Source: Planktomarina sp.
GTDB lineage: Bacteria > Pseudomonadota > Alphaproteobacteria > Rhodobacterales > Rhodobacteraceae
Length of the DNA: 17,112 nt
Direction of reading: 5' to 3'
Assembly (NCBI GenBank): GCA_022425445.1
Contig: JAKMFM010000038.1
Span: 1-17,112 of the forward strand
Shown: positions 8,283-15,504 of the stretch, piece after piece
Layout of the letters: every line of letters begins with the position of its first letter
Numbering within the stretch: position 1 is the stretch's first letter
Made by a program: the position numbers and the translations under genes
Notes under the pieces: generated by a model
Told to the model about the DNA's origin: nothing
What the model saw: only the letters and a program-made list of their open reading frames with translations
Databases searched by the model: none

Positions 8283-9515
8283 CTACGGTTTGACGCGATC
8301 AGTTTCAAGCTCAAGTAAGAAACTATACAGCGGCGATTGATCTTGAGGTGCAAAAATCTCATAAGTTTGCGTCAAGTTTTCCGCCGAAAGTTCAATATTT
8401 TTCGCAACGCGCCCGCTGGCACCGGCGGGGCCATAAAGCGCGCCATTCACCAAAAAGAACAGCGCACTGGCATTGCCCGCTCGCTCAATCACAGCAGGCG
8501 GATCATTGAGCGGCACCGCATAGGGCGTGCGCGCGTCCATGATACGCTCGAAAATGATTGAGCCTTCGGCATCTTTGACACGCAACCAAACACCTTGTGA
8601 CGAGACCAGCTGCACCGGTGCAGGAAAGCTCTCAACCACTTTCAGCGCCGCTTTCGGTTCCGGCTCTGACGCGGGACTGACGAGACCTGCCAAAATATCT
8701 TCAATGCTCTCATCCACAAAACTTGTGACCATTGGCGGCTCTTGAGCCGCAAAAGCGCCGCGTTGAGCTGGATCAATATTGGCGATTGGTCCGTCTCTCG
8801 GCACCACAACCGGGACATCTAAAGCCTGCGGCTGATAGATACGGCTATAAATATCGTCGCTTTGCGGATTTCTCAGGGACGCCTCGACTGAGGCAGTCTC
8901 CCGCGGTCGCAGGGGATCTAAATCAGAGGCGACCAATGGGGCTTGTTCAACCGGGACCATTTGCACGCGCTGAATTTTTTGCACCACTGAATAGGCCCCA
9001 TACCCCAGTCCACCCAGCAAAAGCATTAGAACCATTGATGATGCAAAGGCCCGCACATCCACCCGATTGAAAAAACTTTCCTTGGGCGGCAGAAATGGCG
9101 TCGTGCTGGCGATGGACCCAGCAGGCCGGCGCATAATAGAGGCAGCCAGACGATCTTCACGGCACAACCGCGTTGGGAGCGCACGCTCCGACATGCCGTG
9201 TATGGATTCAAACCCGCTTTCTTTACAGAACATTTCAAAAGCCGCGTCCGGATCCATACCGAGATATTTCGCGTAGGAGCGAACATAACCCGCGATAAAT
9301 CCAGGCGTATCAAACACCGAAGGGTCGCAATCTTCCACTCCAGCAATATAAGCTGCTTTGATTCTCAAGTCGTGCTGCACGTCCATAAGCGACTTGCCGC
9401 GTGTTGCACGCTCCCCCCGCATCGCATCTCCAAGAGTCACTTCAAAATCGTCAAAGCCTTTCAGATTTAACGGTTTTTTAATATTTTTTAGGCGTGATGA
9501 CTTTCGGCCAATCAT
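8283..9515 (-). CDS. rodZ: RodZ-like membrane protein with N-terminal helix-turn-helix (DUF4115 C-terminus)
   Basis: A 410-residue bitopic protein. Residues about 25-95 form the RodZ/HTH_25 domain (TLGDAMRGERATRGKSLMDV, then IKAAYIAGVEDCD and GFIAGYVRSYAKYLGMD), which in E. coli RodZ binds MreB rather than DNA. Residues 155-178 are a transmembrane helix (FASSMVLMLLLGGLGYGAY). A Pro/Asp-rich periplasmic linker (about 185-300) and a C-terminal beta-rich DUF4115 domain (about 305-375) follow. RodZ couples MreB to the elongation peptidoglycan machinery. The ATG at 9515 has only a weak upstream AGGG; an internal ATG at codon 32 would delete the start of the HTH. The location before ispG supports the name. 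Confidence 0.9.
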   Translation of the reverse strand: MIGRKSSRLKNIKKPLNLKGFDDFEVTLGDAMRGERATRGKSLMDVQHDLRIKAAYIAGVEDCDPSVFDTPGFIAGYVRSYAKYLGMDPDAAFEMFCKESGFESIHGMSERALPTRLCREDRLAASIMRRPAGSIASTTPFLPPKESFFNRVDVRAFASSMVLMLLLGGLGYGAYSVVQKIQRVQMVPVEQAPLVASDLDPLRPRETASVEASLRNPQSDDIYSRIYQPQALDVPVVVPRDGPIANIDPAQRGAFAAQEPPMVTSFVDESIEDILAGLVSPASEPEPKAALKVVESFPAPVQLVSSQGVWLRVKDAEGSIIFERIMDARTPYAVPLNDPPAVIERAGNASALFFLVNGALYGPAGASGRVAKNIELSAENLTQTYEIFAPQDQSPLYSFLLELETDRVKP

Positions 9516-9799
9516 GGAGCTGCCCTGCGCGTTCTACCCCCGGGCGCCCCCAACGGCCTCCGGACGGATGAAACTTTAATAACATATGGGCGCAAAAAAT
9601 ATAGAGCTTGTGATTATAATTTGGTTCAATAAGCGAGGTTTAGCCACCTTTTGTCTTCGGTAATATACGTTTTTATCCAATAACACCGTTGGCCTAACCT
9701 TTATCCGATCATAAATAGCCCGTGTTTTTATTTGACTAACGCCGCCAATATCCAACCAATAGGCAGCAGAATCGCGTCATTAATTTGTTTGGAGATCCC
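9516..9799. promoter_or_regulatory. AT-rich divergent intergenic region between rodZ and the M20 peptidase
   Basis: This 284-bp gap has no credible gene. It contains the palindrome ATTATAAT (9613-9620), which offers a TATAAT-like -10 on both strands. TTGACT at 9732-9737 is upstream of the M20 gene, with no convincing -10 at 16-18 bases. There is also an imperfect inverted repeat AGGTTTAGCC (about 9636-9645) and GGCCTAACCT (9691-9700), 8 of 10 paired. These are candidate elements only. The rodZ-proximal part (9527-9567) is GC-rich. Confidence 0.4.
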
Positions 9800-11182
9800 A
9801 TGTCCTCAGCTGTGCTCGACCCCGTTTTGGCTCATATTGACGGTCACATTGAACAATCGACCGAACATCTCTTTAAATTGCTGCGGATTCCCAGCATCTC
9901 CACGGATCCGGCTTATCGCAAAGACTGTGACAAAGTCGCCAATTGGTTGGTTGAAGACCTTAAATCTATTGGTTTTAATGCCAGCAAGCGCACAACACCG
10001 GGTCATCCGATGGTCGTCGCTCATGCCGGCTCTGAAGGGCCGCATGTATTGTTTTATGGCCATTACGACGTTCAGCCCGTCGATCCGCTAGATCTGTGGG
10101 ATCGCTCACCCTTCGAACCGGCTTTGGAACAGGGCGACCTGGGGCCGGTGATCCGCGCCCGCGGTGCGTCAGATGATAAAGGCCAGCTGATGACCTTCGT
10201 AGAGGCTTGCCGGGCTTGGAAGGCAGTGCATGGAACGCTGCCCGGCAAAATCAGCCTGTTTTTTGAAGGTGAAGAGGAGTCAGGCTCTCCATCATTGGTG
10301 CCCTTCATGCGTGACAACGCAGAAGAGTTAACTGCAGATGTTGCGATGATTTGTGACACGGGGCTGCTCGGCGATCACACGCCGGGTATTGTCACACGAC
10401 TGCGGGGGCTATTGGGCGAAGAATTGACCATCACAGGCCCATCCAAAGATCTACATTCCGGAATGTATGGCGGGCCAGCGATGAACCCTGCTCGGGTATT
10501 GGCAAAGATCATCGCAGCTCTGCATGATGACCAAGGCCGCATAAATGTCCCAGGGTTTTATGATGGTGTGCCCGAGCTGCCTCCTGAGATTGCCGCGCAA
10601 TGGGAAGGCCTCAACTTCGACCAAGACGGTTTTTTAGGACAGGTGGATCTGTCTGATCTGGCCGGCGAACAAGGGCGCAGCGCCCTAGAGATGATCTGGT
10701 CACGCCCCACCTGCGAGGTCAATGGCATATGGAGTGGCTACACAGGTGCAGGATTCAAAACTGTTTTGCCAAGCCAAGCCCATGCGAAAATCTCATTTCG
10801 CTTGGTGGGCCAGCAAGATCCCCATGTGATCCGCGAGAACTTCCGCGCAATGGTACGCGGCCTTTTGCCCGCCGATTGCAGCGTCACCTTCAAACCCCAC
10901 GGCGCCTCCGCAGGCTCGGAAATGTCCATCGACAACCCAGCCTTTAATGCCGCTCGCGCGGCACTCTCCGATGAATGGCCCAATCCGGCCGCATTTGTCG
11001 GATGCGGCGGGTCGATCCCCATCACCGGTCATTTCAAATCGATTCTCGGGATGGATGCGATGTTGATTGGCTTTGCCCGCGACAATGACGCAATTCACAG
11101 CCCAAATGAAAAATACGACCTGCGGAGTTTTCACAAAGGTATCCGCAGCTGGGCGCGCATCCTGCACAGGATTTATGAATAA
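9800..11182 (+). CDS. M20 family metallopeptidase (dipeptidase, carnosinase/CNDP-like)
   Basis: A 460-residue di-zinc exopeptidase, predicted cytosolic, that hydrolyses dipeptides or related amide bonds. Metal and catalytic residues by motif are His 88 and Asp 90 (YGHYDVQP), bridging Asp 125 (RGASDDKGQ), catalytic Glu 159 and metal Glu 160 (FEGEEESGSP), Asp 186 (CDTG) and His 433 (AIHSPNEKYD). The central lid/dimerisation domain runs from about 200 to 380. The frame opens upstream at a TTG (9785), but GGAG at 9791-9794, five bases before the ATG at 9800, marks 9800 as the start. The exact substrate is not readable. It is monocistronic by layout, with tRNA genes on the other strand downstream. 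Confidence 0.93.
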   Translation: MSSAVLDPVLAHIDGHIEQSTEHLFKLLRIPSISTDPAYRKDCDKVANWLVEDLKSIGFNASKRTTPGHPMVVAHAGSEGPHVLFYGHYDVQPVDPLDLWDRSPFEPALEQGDLGPVIRARGASDDKGQLMTFVEACRAWKAVHGTLPGKISLFFEGEEESGSPSLVPFMRDNAEELTADVAMICDTGLLGDHTPGIVTRLRGLLGEELTITGPSKDLHSGMYGGPAMNPARVLAKIIAALHDDQGRINVPGFYDGVPELPPEIAAQWEGLNFDQDGFLGQVDLSDLAGEQGRSALEMIWSRPTCEVNGIWSGYTGAGFKTVLPSQAHAKISFRLVGQQDPHVIRENFRAMVRGLLPADCSVTFKPHGASAGSEMSIDNPAFNAARAALSDEWPNPAAFVGCGGSIPITGHFKSILGMDAMLIGFARDNDAIHSPNEKYDLRSFHKGIRSWARILHRIYE

Positions 11183-11230
11183 GGCAGCCCCGAACAGGGT
11201 GCAGCTATATTGTTGAATATTACATATAAA

Positions 11231-11307
11231 TGGCGCGGTTGACGGGGCTCGAACCCGCGACCCCCGGCGTGACAGGCCGGTACTCTAACCAGCTGAGCTA
11301 CAACCGC
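11231..11307 (-). tRNA. tRNA-Asp(GTC), downstream copy
   Basis: A 77-base cloverleaf on the - strand with acceptor GCGGTTG/CAACCGC, discriminator G and encoded CCA (11231-11233). The D arm is GCTC..GAGT, the anticodon arm CCGGC-CTGTCAC-GCCGG with anticodon GTC, and the T arm GCGGGTTCGAGCCCCGT. It is identical to the second copy except at D-loop position 16 (C here). Confidence 0.97.
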
Positions 11308-11331
11308 GCATCAGTCTTTACAATCTCACAG

Positions 11332-11408
11332 TGGCGCGGTTGACGGGGCTCGAACCCGCGACCCCCGGCGTGACAGGCCGGTACTCTAACCAACTGAGCT
11401 ACAACCGC
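11332..11408 (-). tRNA. tRNA-Asp(GTC), promoter-proximal copy
   Basis: A 77-base cloverleaf with the same arms, GTC anticodon and encoded CCA (11332-11334). It carries T at D-loop position 16, the usual dihydrouridine site. It lies 24 bases upstream of the other copy in transcript direction, so both are probably cut from one precursor. Confidence 0.97.
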
Positions 11409-11434
11409 CAACTGTGTCTTGTAGGACTGAGCGT

Positions 11435-11463
11435 TCTCTAAGCAAGCCGCCCGGCAGCGTCAA
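11435..11463 (-). promoter_or_regulatory. Sigma70-type promoter for the tRNA-Asp pair
   Basis: Read on the - strand, TTGACG (11463-11458), a 17-base spacer and TAGAGA (11440-11435) lie 27 bases before the first tRNA. The spacing is optimal and the -35 matches consensus at 5 of 6. The GC-containing stretch after the -10 (ACGCTCAG) would suit a stringently controlled stable-RNA promoter. Confidence 0.65.
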
Positions 11464-11557
11464 GCGGCACGAAGAGCTTTTGGCTATTATTTTGCATTTC
11501 TTTCACCGACCGCCATAATTTGACCAACCACATGCCGCAGCATCAACGCCACAATCG

Positions 11558-12025
11558 TTAAAGCTCAAGGCTCAATCCGCCGCCAGATTTTAACTCTTCC
11601 ATGCTCAAAAGCGCAGTCACGTTAAAAACCCGCACCTCCGAGATAAGTGCTTGGTAAAATTTGTCATAAGCACGAGCGTTGGGCACAATGACTTTCAAAA
11701 TATAGTCAATCTCCCCAGCCAAACGATGCGCTTCAAGCACTTCAGGACGATTTTGCAACGCCGTCAAAAAGCGATCTTGCCAATCGGCCTCATGCTCCGA
11801 AGTGCGGATCAACACAAAAAAACAGGCTTCAAAGCCAAGCGCCTCGGGATCCAACTCAACCGTCGTGCGCTTAATCACCCCCGCTTCGCGCAGTTTCTTG
11901 ATTCTGTTCCAAACAGGCGTTTTGGATGCGCCGATTGTTTTGGCAATGTCATCCAAAGAGCGGCTAGCATCCTTTTGCAGCTCAGACAAAATTTTACGAT
12001 CCACCACATCCAGACGAACGGTCAT
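11558..12025 (-). CDS. Lrp/AsnC family transcriptional regulator
   Basis: A 155-residue regulator. Residues 3-60 are an AsnC-type winged helix-turn-helix (DRKILSELQKDASRSLDDIA then the recognition segment SKTPVWNRIKKLREAGVI). Residues about 64-145 are the RAM ligand-binding/oligomerisation domain (FVLIRTSEHEADW, AHRLAGEIDYILKVIVPN). Such proteins form dimers to octamers and respond to amino acids. The ATG at 12025 has AAAGGA 9 bases upstream. It is divergent from the cysG-led operon across 131 bp, so it is a good candidate for its local regulator, perhaps sensing cysteine or another sulfur metabolite. That link is inference; its ligand cannot be seen. No intrinsic terminator is evident downstream (11409-11557 holds only the tRNA promoter). 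Confidence 0.92.
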   Translation of the reverse strand: MTVRLDVVDRKILSELQKDASRSLDDIAKTIGASKTPVWNRIKKLREAGVIKRTTVELDPEALGFEACFFVLIRTSEHEADWQDRFLTALQNRPEVLEAHRLAGEIDYILKVIVPNARAYDKFYQALISEVRVFNVTALLSMEELKSGGGLSLEL

Positions 12026-12103
12026 CCGATTTTTCCTTTCAAATGAGAACAGGCGCGCACGCGGCGCCCCGTTTCGAAGATTTCATCCTTATTATCGCAG
12101 GTA

Positions 12104-12120
12104 TCTGGCCAAGTACCAGA
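12104..12120. promoter_or_regulatory. Candidate operator/promoter of the cys operon in the lrp-cysG gap
   Basis: TCTGG and CCAGA form a perfect 5-bp inverted repeat separated by 7 bases, the 15-17 bp size usual for Lrp/AsnC sites. It overlaps TGGCCA (12106-12111), a 4-of-6 match to a -35 box, 18 bases before TAATAT (12130-12135), a plausible -10. A protein bound here would touch the polymerase site. The implied leader is only about 15 bases. Confidence 0.4.
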
Positions 12121-12156
12121 ATGATTTTCTAATATAGAGACGTAGGAGGCAAAATA

Positions 12157-13551
12157 ATGAAATATTTTCCCGTTTTTTTGAATGTGGCGCAAAAACCAAT
12201 CGCCTTGGTGGGTGGCGGGGCCGCAGCGGTTGCCAAATTGCGACTATTGCTCAAAACCGAAGCAGAGGTGACCGTTTATGATCCCGCCCCAGAGGCGCAA
12301 ATTCAAGCTTGGGAGCAAGACGGCCGGTTGAAAATTTCAAAAGAGCCGCTCTCCCTAGATCTGGCACGCCAAGCGCAACTCATATACGCGGCAAGCGAGG
12401 ACGACAGCCGGGACGCGCAGACCCACGAGATCGCGCATGCTGCGGGAACATGGTTCAACTGGGTCGATAATTTACAACACTCACAATTTATCACCCCCGC
12501 GATCGTTGACCGAGATCCGGTCATCGTGGCCATTGGAACGGAAGGCTCCGCACCCGTGGTTGCACGGGCCATTAAACGTGACATCGAAGAACGCTTACCG
12601 CAGAACCTTGGCGCATTAGCCCGTCTTGGGCAAAGCTTTCGATCACTGGTACTGGCGCTGCCTTTTGGTCGCATACGCCGGGATTTTTGGAGCAAATTCT
12701 ATTTTTCCAAAGGCCCCGCCGCCTATGAGGCCGAGGGTGAGGCGGGCGCCAAGCGCGCTTTGCATGACATGCTCACAGAATTTAAAGATACAAGCCCCAA
12801 GCAAGGCCATATCGATTTCATCGGTGCAGGCCCAGGTGATCCCACCCTTCTGACTCACAAGGCCCGGGTTTTGCTGCATGAGGCCGATGCGATTCTTTAT
12901 GATCGTCTGGTGGATCCACGCATCTTGGAGCTGGCGCGTCGTGAGGCCACGATGATTGAGGTCGGCAAAACGGGCTTTGGCCAGGCTGTGGCACAAGAAG
13001 ACATCCACCAATTGATGCTGGCCCATGTTGCGCAGGGGGCGCAGGTAGTCCGCTTAAAGTCGGGCGACCCAACAGTTTTTGGTCGCCTGGATGAAGAACT
13101 CGAAGCGCTTGCCGCTCATGATGTTTCCTACAGCATTGTGCCGGGTATCACCGCAGCCTCAGCCGCTGCGGCAGCGGTTGGGCGCAGCTTGACCCGGCGC
13201 GGGCGCAACGCAGAGTTTCGGCTCATCACCGGCCACGATATGGCCGGCTACGCAGAACAAGATTGGCGCGCCTTAGCGAAACCGGGCGCTGTTGCGGCGA
13301 TTTATATGGGCAAGAGAGCTGCACGTTTTATTCAAGGCCGCTTGCTCATGCATGGGGCTGATCCGCGCGCACCGGTCAGCATCATCGCAAACAGCTCACG
13401 CCCCGAGCAGGTCATTCGAGAGGCTCCATTGAACTCATTAGCTGAAGCGCTCCATGACCTGACTGGCCCCGCCGTGCTGCTTTACGGCCTATCGCCCCAG
13501 TCGGCTGCCGAGCATGTCTTTGAACCACAGGAGGCTGAACTATGCCTGTAA
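12157..13551 (+). CDS. cysG: Siroheme synthase (uroporphyrinogen-III methyltransferase / precorrin-2 dehydrogenase / ferrochelatase)
   Basis: A 464-residue trifunctional enzyme that makes siroheme from uroporphyrinogen III for the sulfite reductase downstream. Residues 1-150 are the NAD-dependent dehydrogenase/ferrochelatase module, with the nucleotide loop VGGGAAAVAK (18-27) and Asp 104 in NWVDN, aligning with the catalytic Asp of Salmonella CysG. A linker/dimerisation helix region (150-213) follows. Residues about 217-455 are the SAM uroporphyrinogen methyltransferase, with GAGPGDP (223-229), RLKSGDPTVFGR (299-310) and PGITAASAAAAAVG. The start has a strong AGGAGG 7 bases upstream. It is the first gene of the sulfite operon, and its last 10 bases overlap the DUF2849 gene. 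Confidence 0.96.
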   Translation: MKYFPVFLNVAQKPIALVGGGAAAVAKLRLLLKTEAEVTVYDPAPEAQIQAWEQDGRLKISKEPLSLDLARQAQLIYAASEDDSRDAQTHEIAHAAGTWFNWVDNLQHSQFITPAIVDRDPVIVAIGTEGSAPVVARAIKRDIEERLPQNLGALARLGQSFRSLVLALPFGRIRRDFWSKFYFSKGPAAYEAEGEAGAKRALHDMLTEFKDTSPKQGHIDFIGAGPGDPTLLTHKARVLLHEADAILYDRLVDPRILELARREATMIEVGKTGFGQAVAQEDIHQLMLAHVAQGAQVVRLKSGDPTVFGRLDEELEALAAHDVSYSIVPGITAASAAAAAVGRSLTRRGRNAEFRLITGHDMAGYAEQDWRALAKPGAVAAIYMGKRAARFIQGRLLMHGADPRAPVSIIANSSRPEQVIREAPLNSLAEALHDLTGPAVLLYGLSPQSAAEHVFEPQEAELCL

Positions 13552-13838
13552 CGCCAATCTCAAAAGTCGTAACCGCCAATGATTTAAGATCAGGAGAAGT
13601 TATTTACCTGCGCTTTCCGCACGATTGGACCCCAGAATTGAGCAAGGCCTCCGTAATCACCGACGATGATTTGGCGCAAGCGGGCCTGGCTTTTGCGCAA
13701 GGGCAAGCCAATGTCGTCGTCGGCGCCTACCTCAGCGACGTCGTCGCTGAGGCCGATGGCCCAAAGGCCATCCATTTCCGCGATACATTTCGCAGCACCG
13801 GCCCATCCAATTACCGCCACGGCAAACAGGAGATTTAG
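13542..13838 (+). CDS. DUF2849 domain-containing protein of the sulfite reductase operon
   Basis: A 98-residue soluble protein of unknown function, recognised as DUF2849 by its C-terminal RDTFRSTGPSNYRHGKQEI and the GEVIYLR start. It contains no cysteine, signal peptide or membrane segment, so it is unlikely to hold an Fe-S cluster itself. The ATG at 13542 has AGGAGG 7 bases upstream inside cysG, overlaps cysG by 10 bases, and the gene ends one base before the sulfite reductase start. Translation is therefore probably coupled across all three. Placement between siroheme synthesis and a siroheme enzyme suggests a role in assembly or regulation of sulfite reduction, an inference from context only. 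A 23-bp palindrome lies in its coding sequence (13730-13752). Confidence 0.85.
   Translation: MPVTPISKVVTANDLRSGEVIYLRFPHDWTPELSKASVITDDDLAQAGLAFAQGQANVVVGAYLSDVVAEADGPKAIHFRDTFRSTGPSNYRHGKQEI
13730..13752. repeat. Perfect 23-bp odd palindrome inside the DUF2849 gene
   Basis: The arms CCTCAGCGACG (13730-13740) and CGTCGCTGAGG (13742-13752) are exact reverse complements around a single T. In RNA this allows a GC-rich hairpin of about 10 bp with a 3-base loop, some 88 bases before the sulfite reductase start. It encodes part of YLSDVVAEA, so it could be coding coincidence. Confidence 0.6.
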
Positions 13839-13839
13839 A

Positions 13840-15501
13840 ATGTATCAATATTCTAACTTTGATCATGAATTCGTCGCTCAGCGGGTAGCGCAGTTTCGCG
13901 CGCAAGTAGCACGCCGTCTTGATGGCAGCCTCAGTGAAGAGGAGTTTAAACCCCTACGCCTCATGAATGGGCTATATTTGCAGCTGCATGCTTACATGCT
14001 GAGGGTCGCAATTCCCTACGGCACCCTCAACAGCCGCCAAATGGACCAGATCGCAATGATCGCAGAGCGTTGGGACAAAGGCTATGGCCATTTCACCACA
14101 CGGCAAAACATTCAATTTAATTGGCCAAAACTTGAAGACGTGCCCGACATTTTGCAGGCCTTGGCTGACGTGGAAATGCATGCCATTCAAACCAGTGGCA
14201 ACACCATTCGCAATGTCACAGCCGATCATTTTGCAGGGGCCGCCGCCGATGAAATTGCCGATCCCCGCCCCATCGCCGAGCTGATCCGCCAATGGTCGAC
14301 GGATCATCCGGAGTTTCAATTCTTACCGCGGAAATTCAAGATTGCCGTCACCGGCAGCCCCCATGACCGCGCTGTCACCCAGGCGCATGACATTGGCCTG
14401 CGCATGACCGAGCAAAATGGGAGTCGTGGGTTTGAAGTGATCGTCGGTGGGGGGTTGGGGCGCACGCCGATGATTGGCAAGACCCTATCGCCCTTTGTGC
14501 CTCTGGAAGATCTGTTGCCATATTTGGAGGCCGTCGTGAGCACCTACAACCTGCTTGGTCGGCGCGACAACAAATATAAAGCCAGAATAAAGATCACCAC
14601 CCATGAGCATGGGATTGACGAGATCAAACAAAGGGTGGATGCGCAGTTTACGAAGATTAAACCACTGTTTTCTGGCGCCGATTTGCAGCTCTTGAAAGAC
14701 ATTGAACGGCATTTTGAGCCGCCAAAACTCAAACCCGCAGCGCCTGCGGGCACTGCTCAGACCGTTGCGCAAACGCCAGCCTTTCGTGCCTGGCGCGATA
14801 CGAACATTACCGCTCATAAAGTACCCGGTTATGCGATTGTCTCTGTGAGTTTGAAAAAACCTGGCGCAACACCGGGAGACGCAACCGCCGAGCAAATGCG
14901 CGCTTTGGCACAAATTGCGCGCAATTTTGGCCATGACGCGTTACGCATCTCTCATGAGCAAAACGTGATCTTGCCTTATGTGCATCTTGCAGATCTGCCA
15001 CAGGTCTATCAAGCGTTGTGCCGGGCGGATTTAGCGACTGCCAATATTGGGCTGATATCAGATATCATCGCCTGCCCCGGTATGGATTATTGCGCCTTGG
15101 CAACAGCGCGCTCCATTCCCGTGGCACAGCAGATCGCAACGCGCTTTGAGGCGCTAAAGCTCGAGCACGATATTGGGCCGTTGAAACTCAAAATTTCTGG
15201 CTGCATCAATGCTTGCGGTCATCACCACGTGGGGCACATTGGAATTTTGGGCCTCGAGAAAGCTGGCGTCGAGAGCTATCAAATTACCCTTGGCGGCGAT
15301 GCAGGAGCAGAGGCTCAAATTGGCACCCGTGCTGGTCCAGGGTTTGGCGCGAATGAAATTGTTCCGGCGATTGAGCGATTGATACTGGGCTACCTGCATC
15401 TGCGTGCGGACGAAACCGAAAGCTTTCTGGAGGCCTATCGGCGTCTGGGATTGGCGCCATTCAAAGCCCTGCTCTATCCACAAGAAAAAAAGGCTGCATA
15501 A
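13840..15501 (+). CDS. cysI: Nitrite/sulfite reductase (siroheme, 4Fe-4S), assimilatory sulfite reductase hemoprotein
   Basis: A 553-residue cytosolic enzyme that reduces sulfite to sulfide with six electrons. Two nitrite/sulfite reductase repeats are visible. The first includes GYGHFTTRQNIQFNW (81-95) and NTIRNVTADHFAG (121-133). The second holds the cluster/siroheme ligands Cys 412 and Cys 418 (CPGMDYC, CX5C) and Cys 455 and Cys 459 (GCINACGHHHVGHIG, CX3C), the same spacings as E. coli CysI. Sulfite rather than nitrite is inferred from the cysG and cysH neighbours. No CysJ flavoprotein is in the window; a ferredoxin-NADP reductase three genes on suggests ferredoxin as donor. AGGAG lies 7 bases before the ATG, which sits one base after the DUF2849 stop. 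The frame is open further upstream, but that would overlap DUF2849. Confidence 0.93.
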   Translation: MYQYSNFDHEFVAQRVAQFRAQVARRLDGSLSEEEFKPLRLMNGLYLQLHAYMLRVAIPYGTLNSRQMDQIAMIAERWDKGYGHFTTRQNIQFNWPKLEDVPDILQALADVEMHAIQTSGNTIRNVTADHFAGAAADEIADPRPIAELIRQWSTDHPEFQFLPRKFKIAVTGSPHDRAVTQAHDIGLRMTEQNGSRGFEVIVGGGLGRTPMIGKTLSPFVPLEDLLPYLEAVVSTYNLLGRRDNKYKARIKITTHEHGIDEIKQRVDAQFTKIKPLFSGADLQLLKDIERHFEPPKLKPAAPAGTAQTVAQTPAFRAWRDTNITAHKVPGYAIVSVSLKKPGATPGDATAEQMRALAQIARNFGHDALRISHEQNVILPYVHLADLPQVYQALCRADLATANIGLISDIIACPGMDYCALATARSIPVAQQIATRFEALKLEHDIGPLKLKISGCINACGHHHVGHIGILGLEKAGVESYQITLGGDAGAEAQIGTRAGPGFGANEIVPAIERLILGYLHLRADETESFLEAYRRLGLAPFKALLYPQEKKAA

Positions 15502-15504
15502 AAG

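Noticed and set aside
9785..9799. TTG start giving five extra residues on the M20 peptidase
   Set aside because: The GGAG ribosome site lies between this TTG and the ATG at 9800, so it serves the ATG.
11231..11408. The tandem tRNA genes as an integration (att) site
   Set aside because: No integrase, no direct repeat of a tRNA 3' end elsewhere in the window and no change of gene character on either side.
12121..12156. Riboswitch or cysteine attenuator in front of cysG
   Set aside because: The likely -10 box leaves a leader of about 15 bases, too short for either.
13666..13839. Upstream extension of the sulfite reductase frame by 58 codons
   Set aside because: It would overlap nearly two thirds of the DUF2849 gene in another frame, and AGGAG sits correctly before the ATG at 13840.
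14485..14934. 149-codon - strand frame inside the sulfite reductase gene
   Set aside because: Antisense shadow of a conserved enzyme with no supporting start signal.
15053..15067. Palindrome TGATATCAGATATCA in the sulfite reductase gene
   Set aside because: A perfect 7+1+7 repeat, but short, AT-rich and in conserved coding sequence (LISDIIAC) just before the ligand cysteines; most likely chance.
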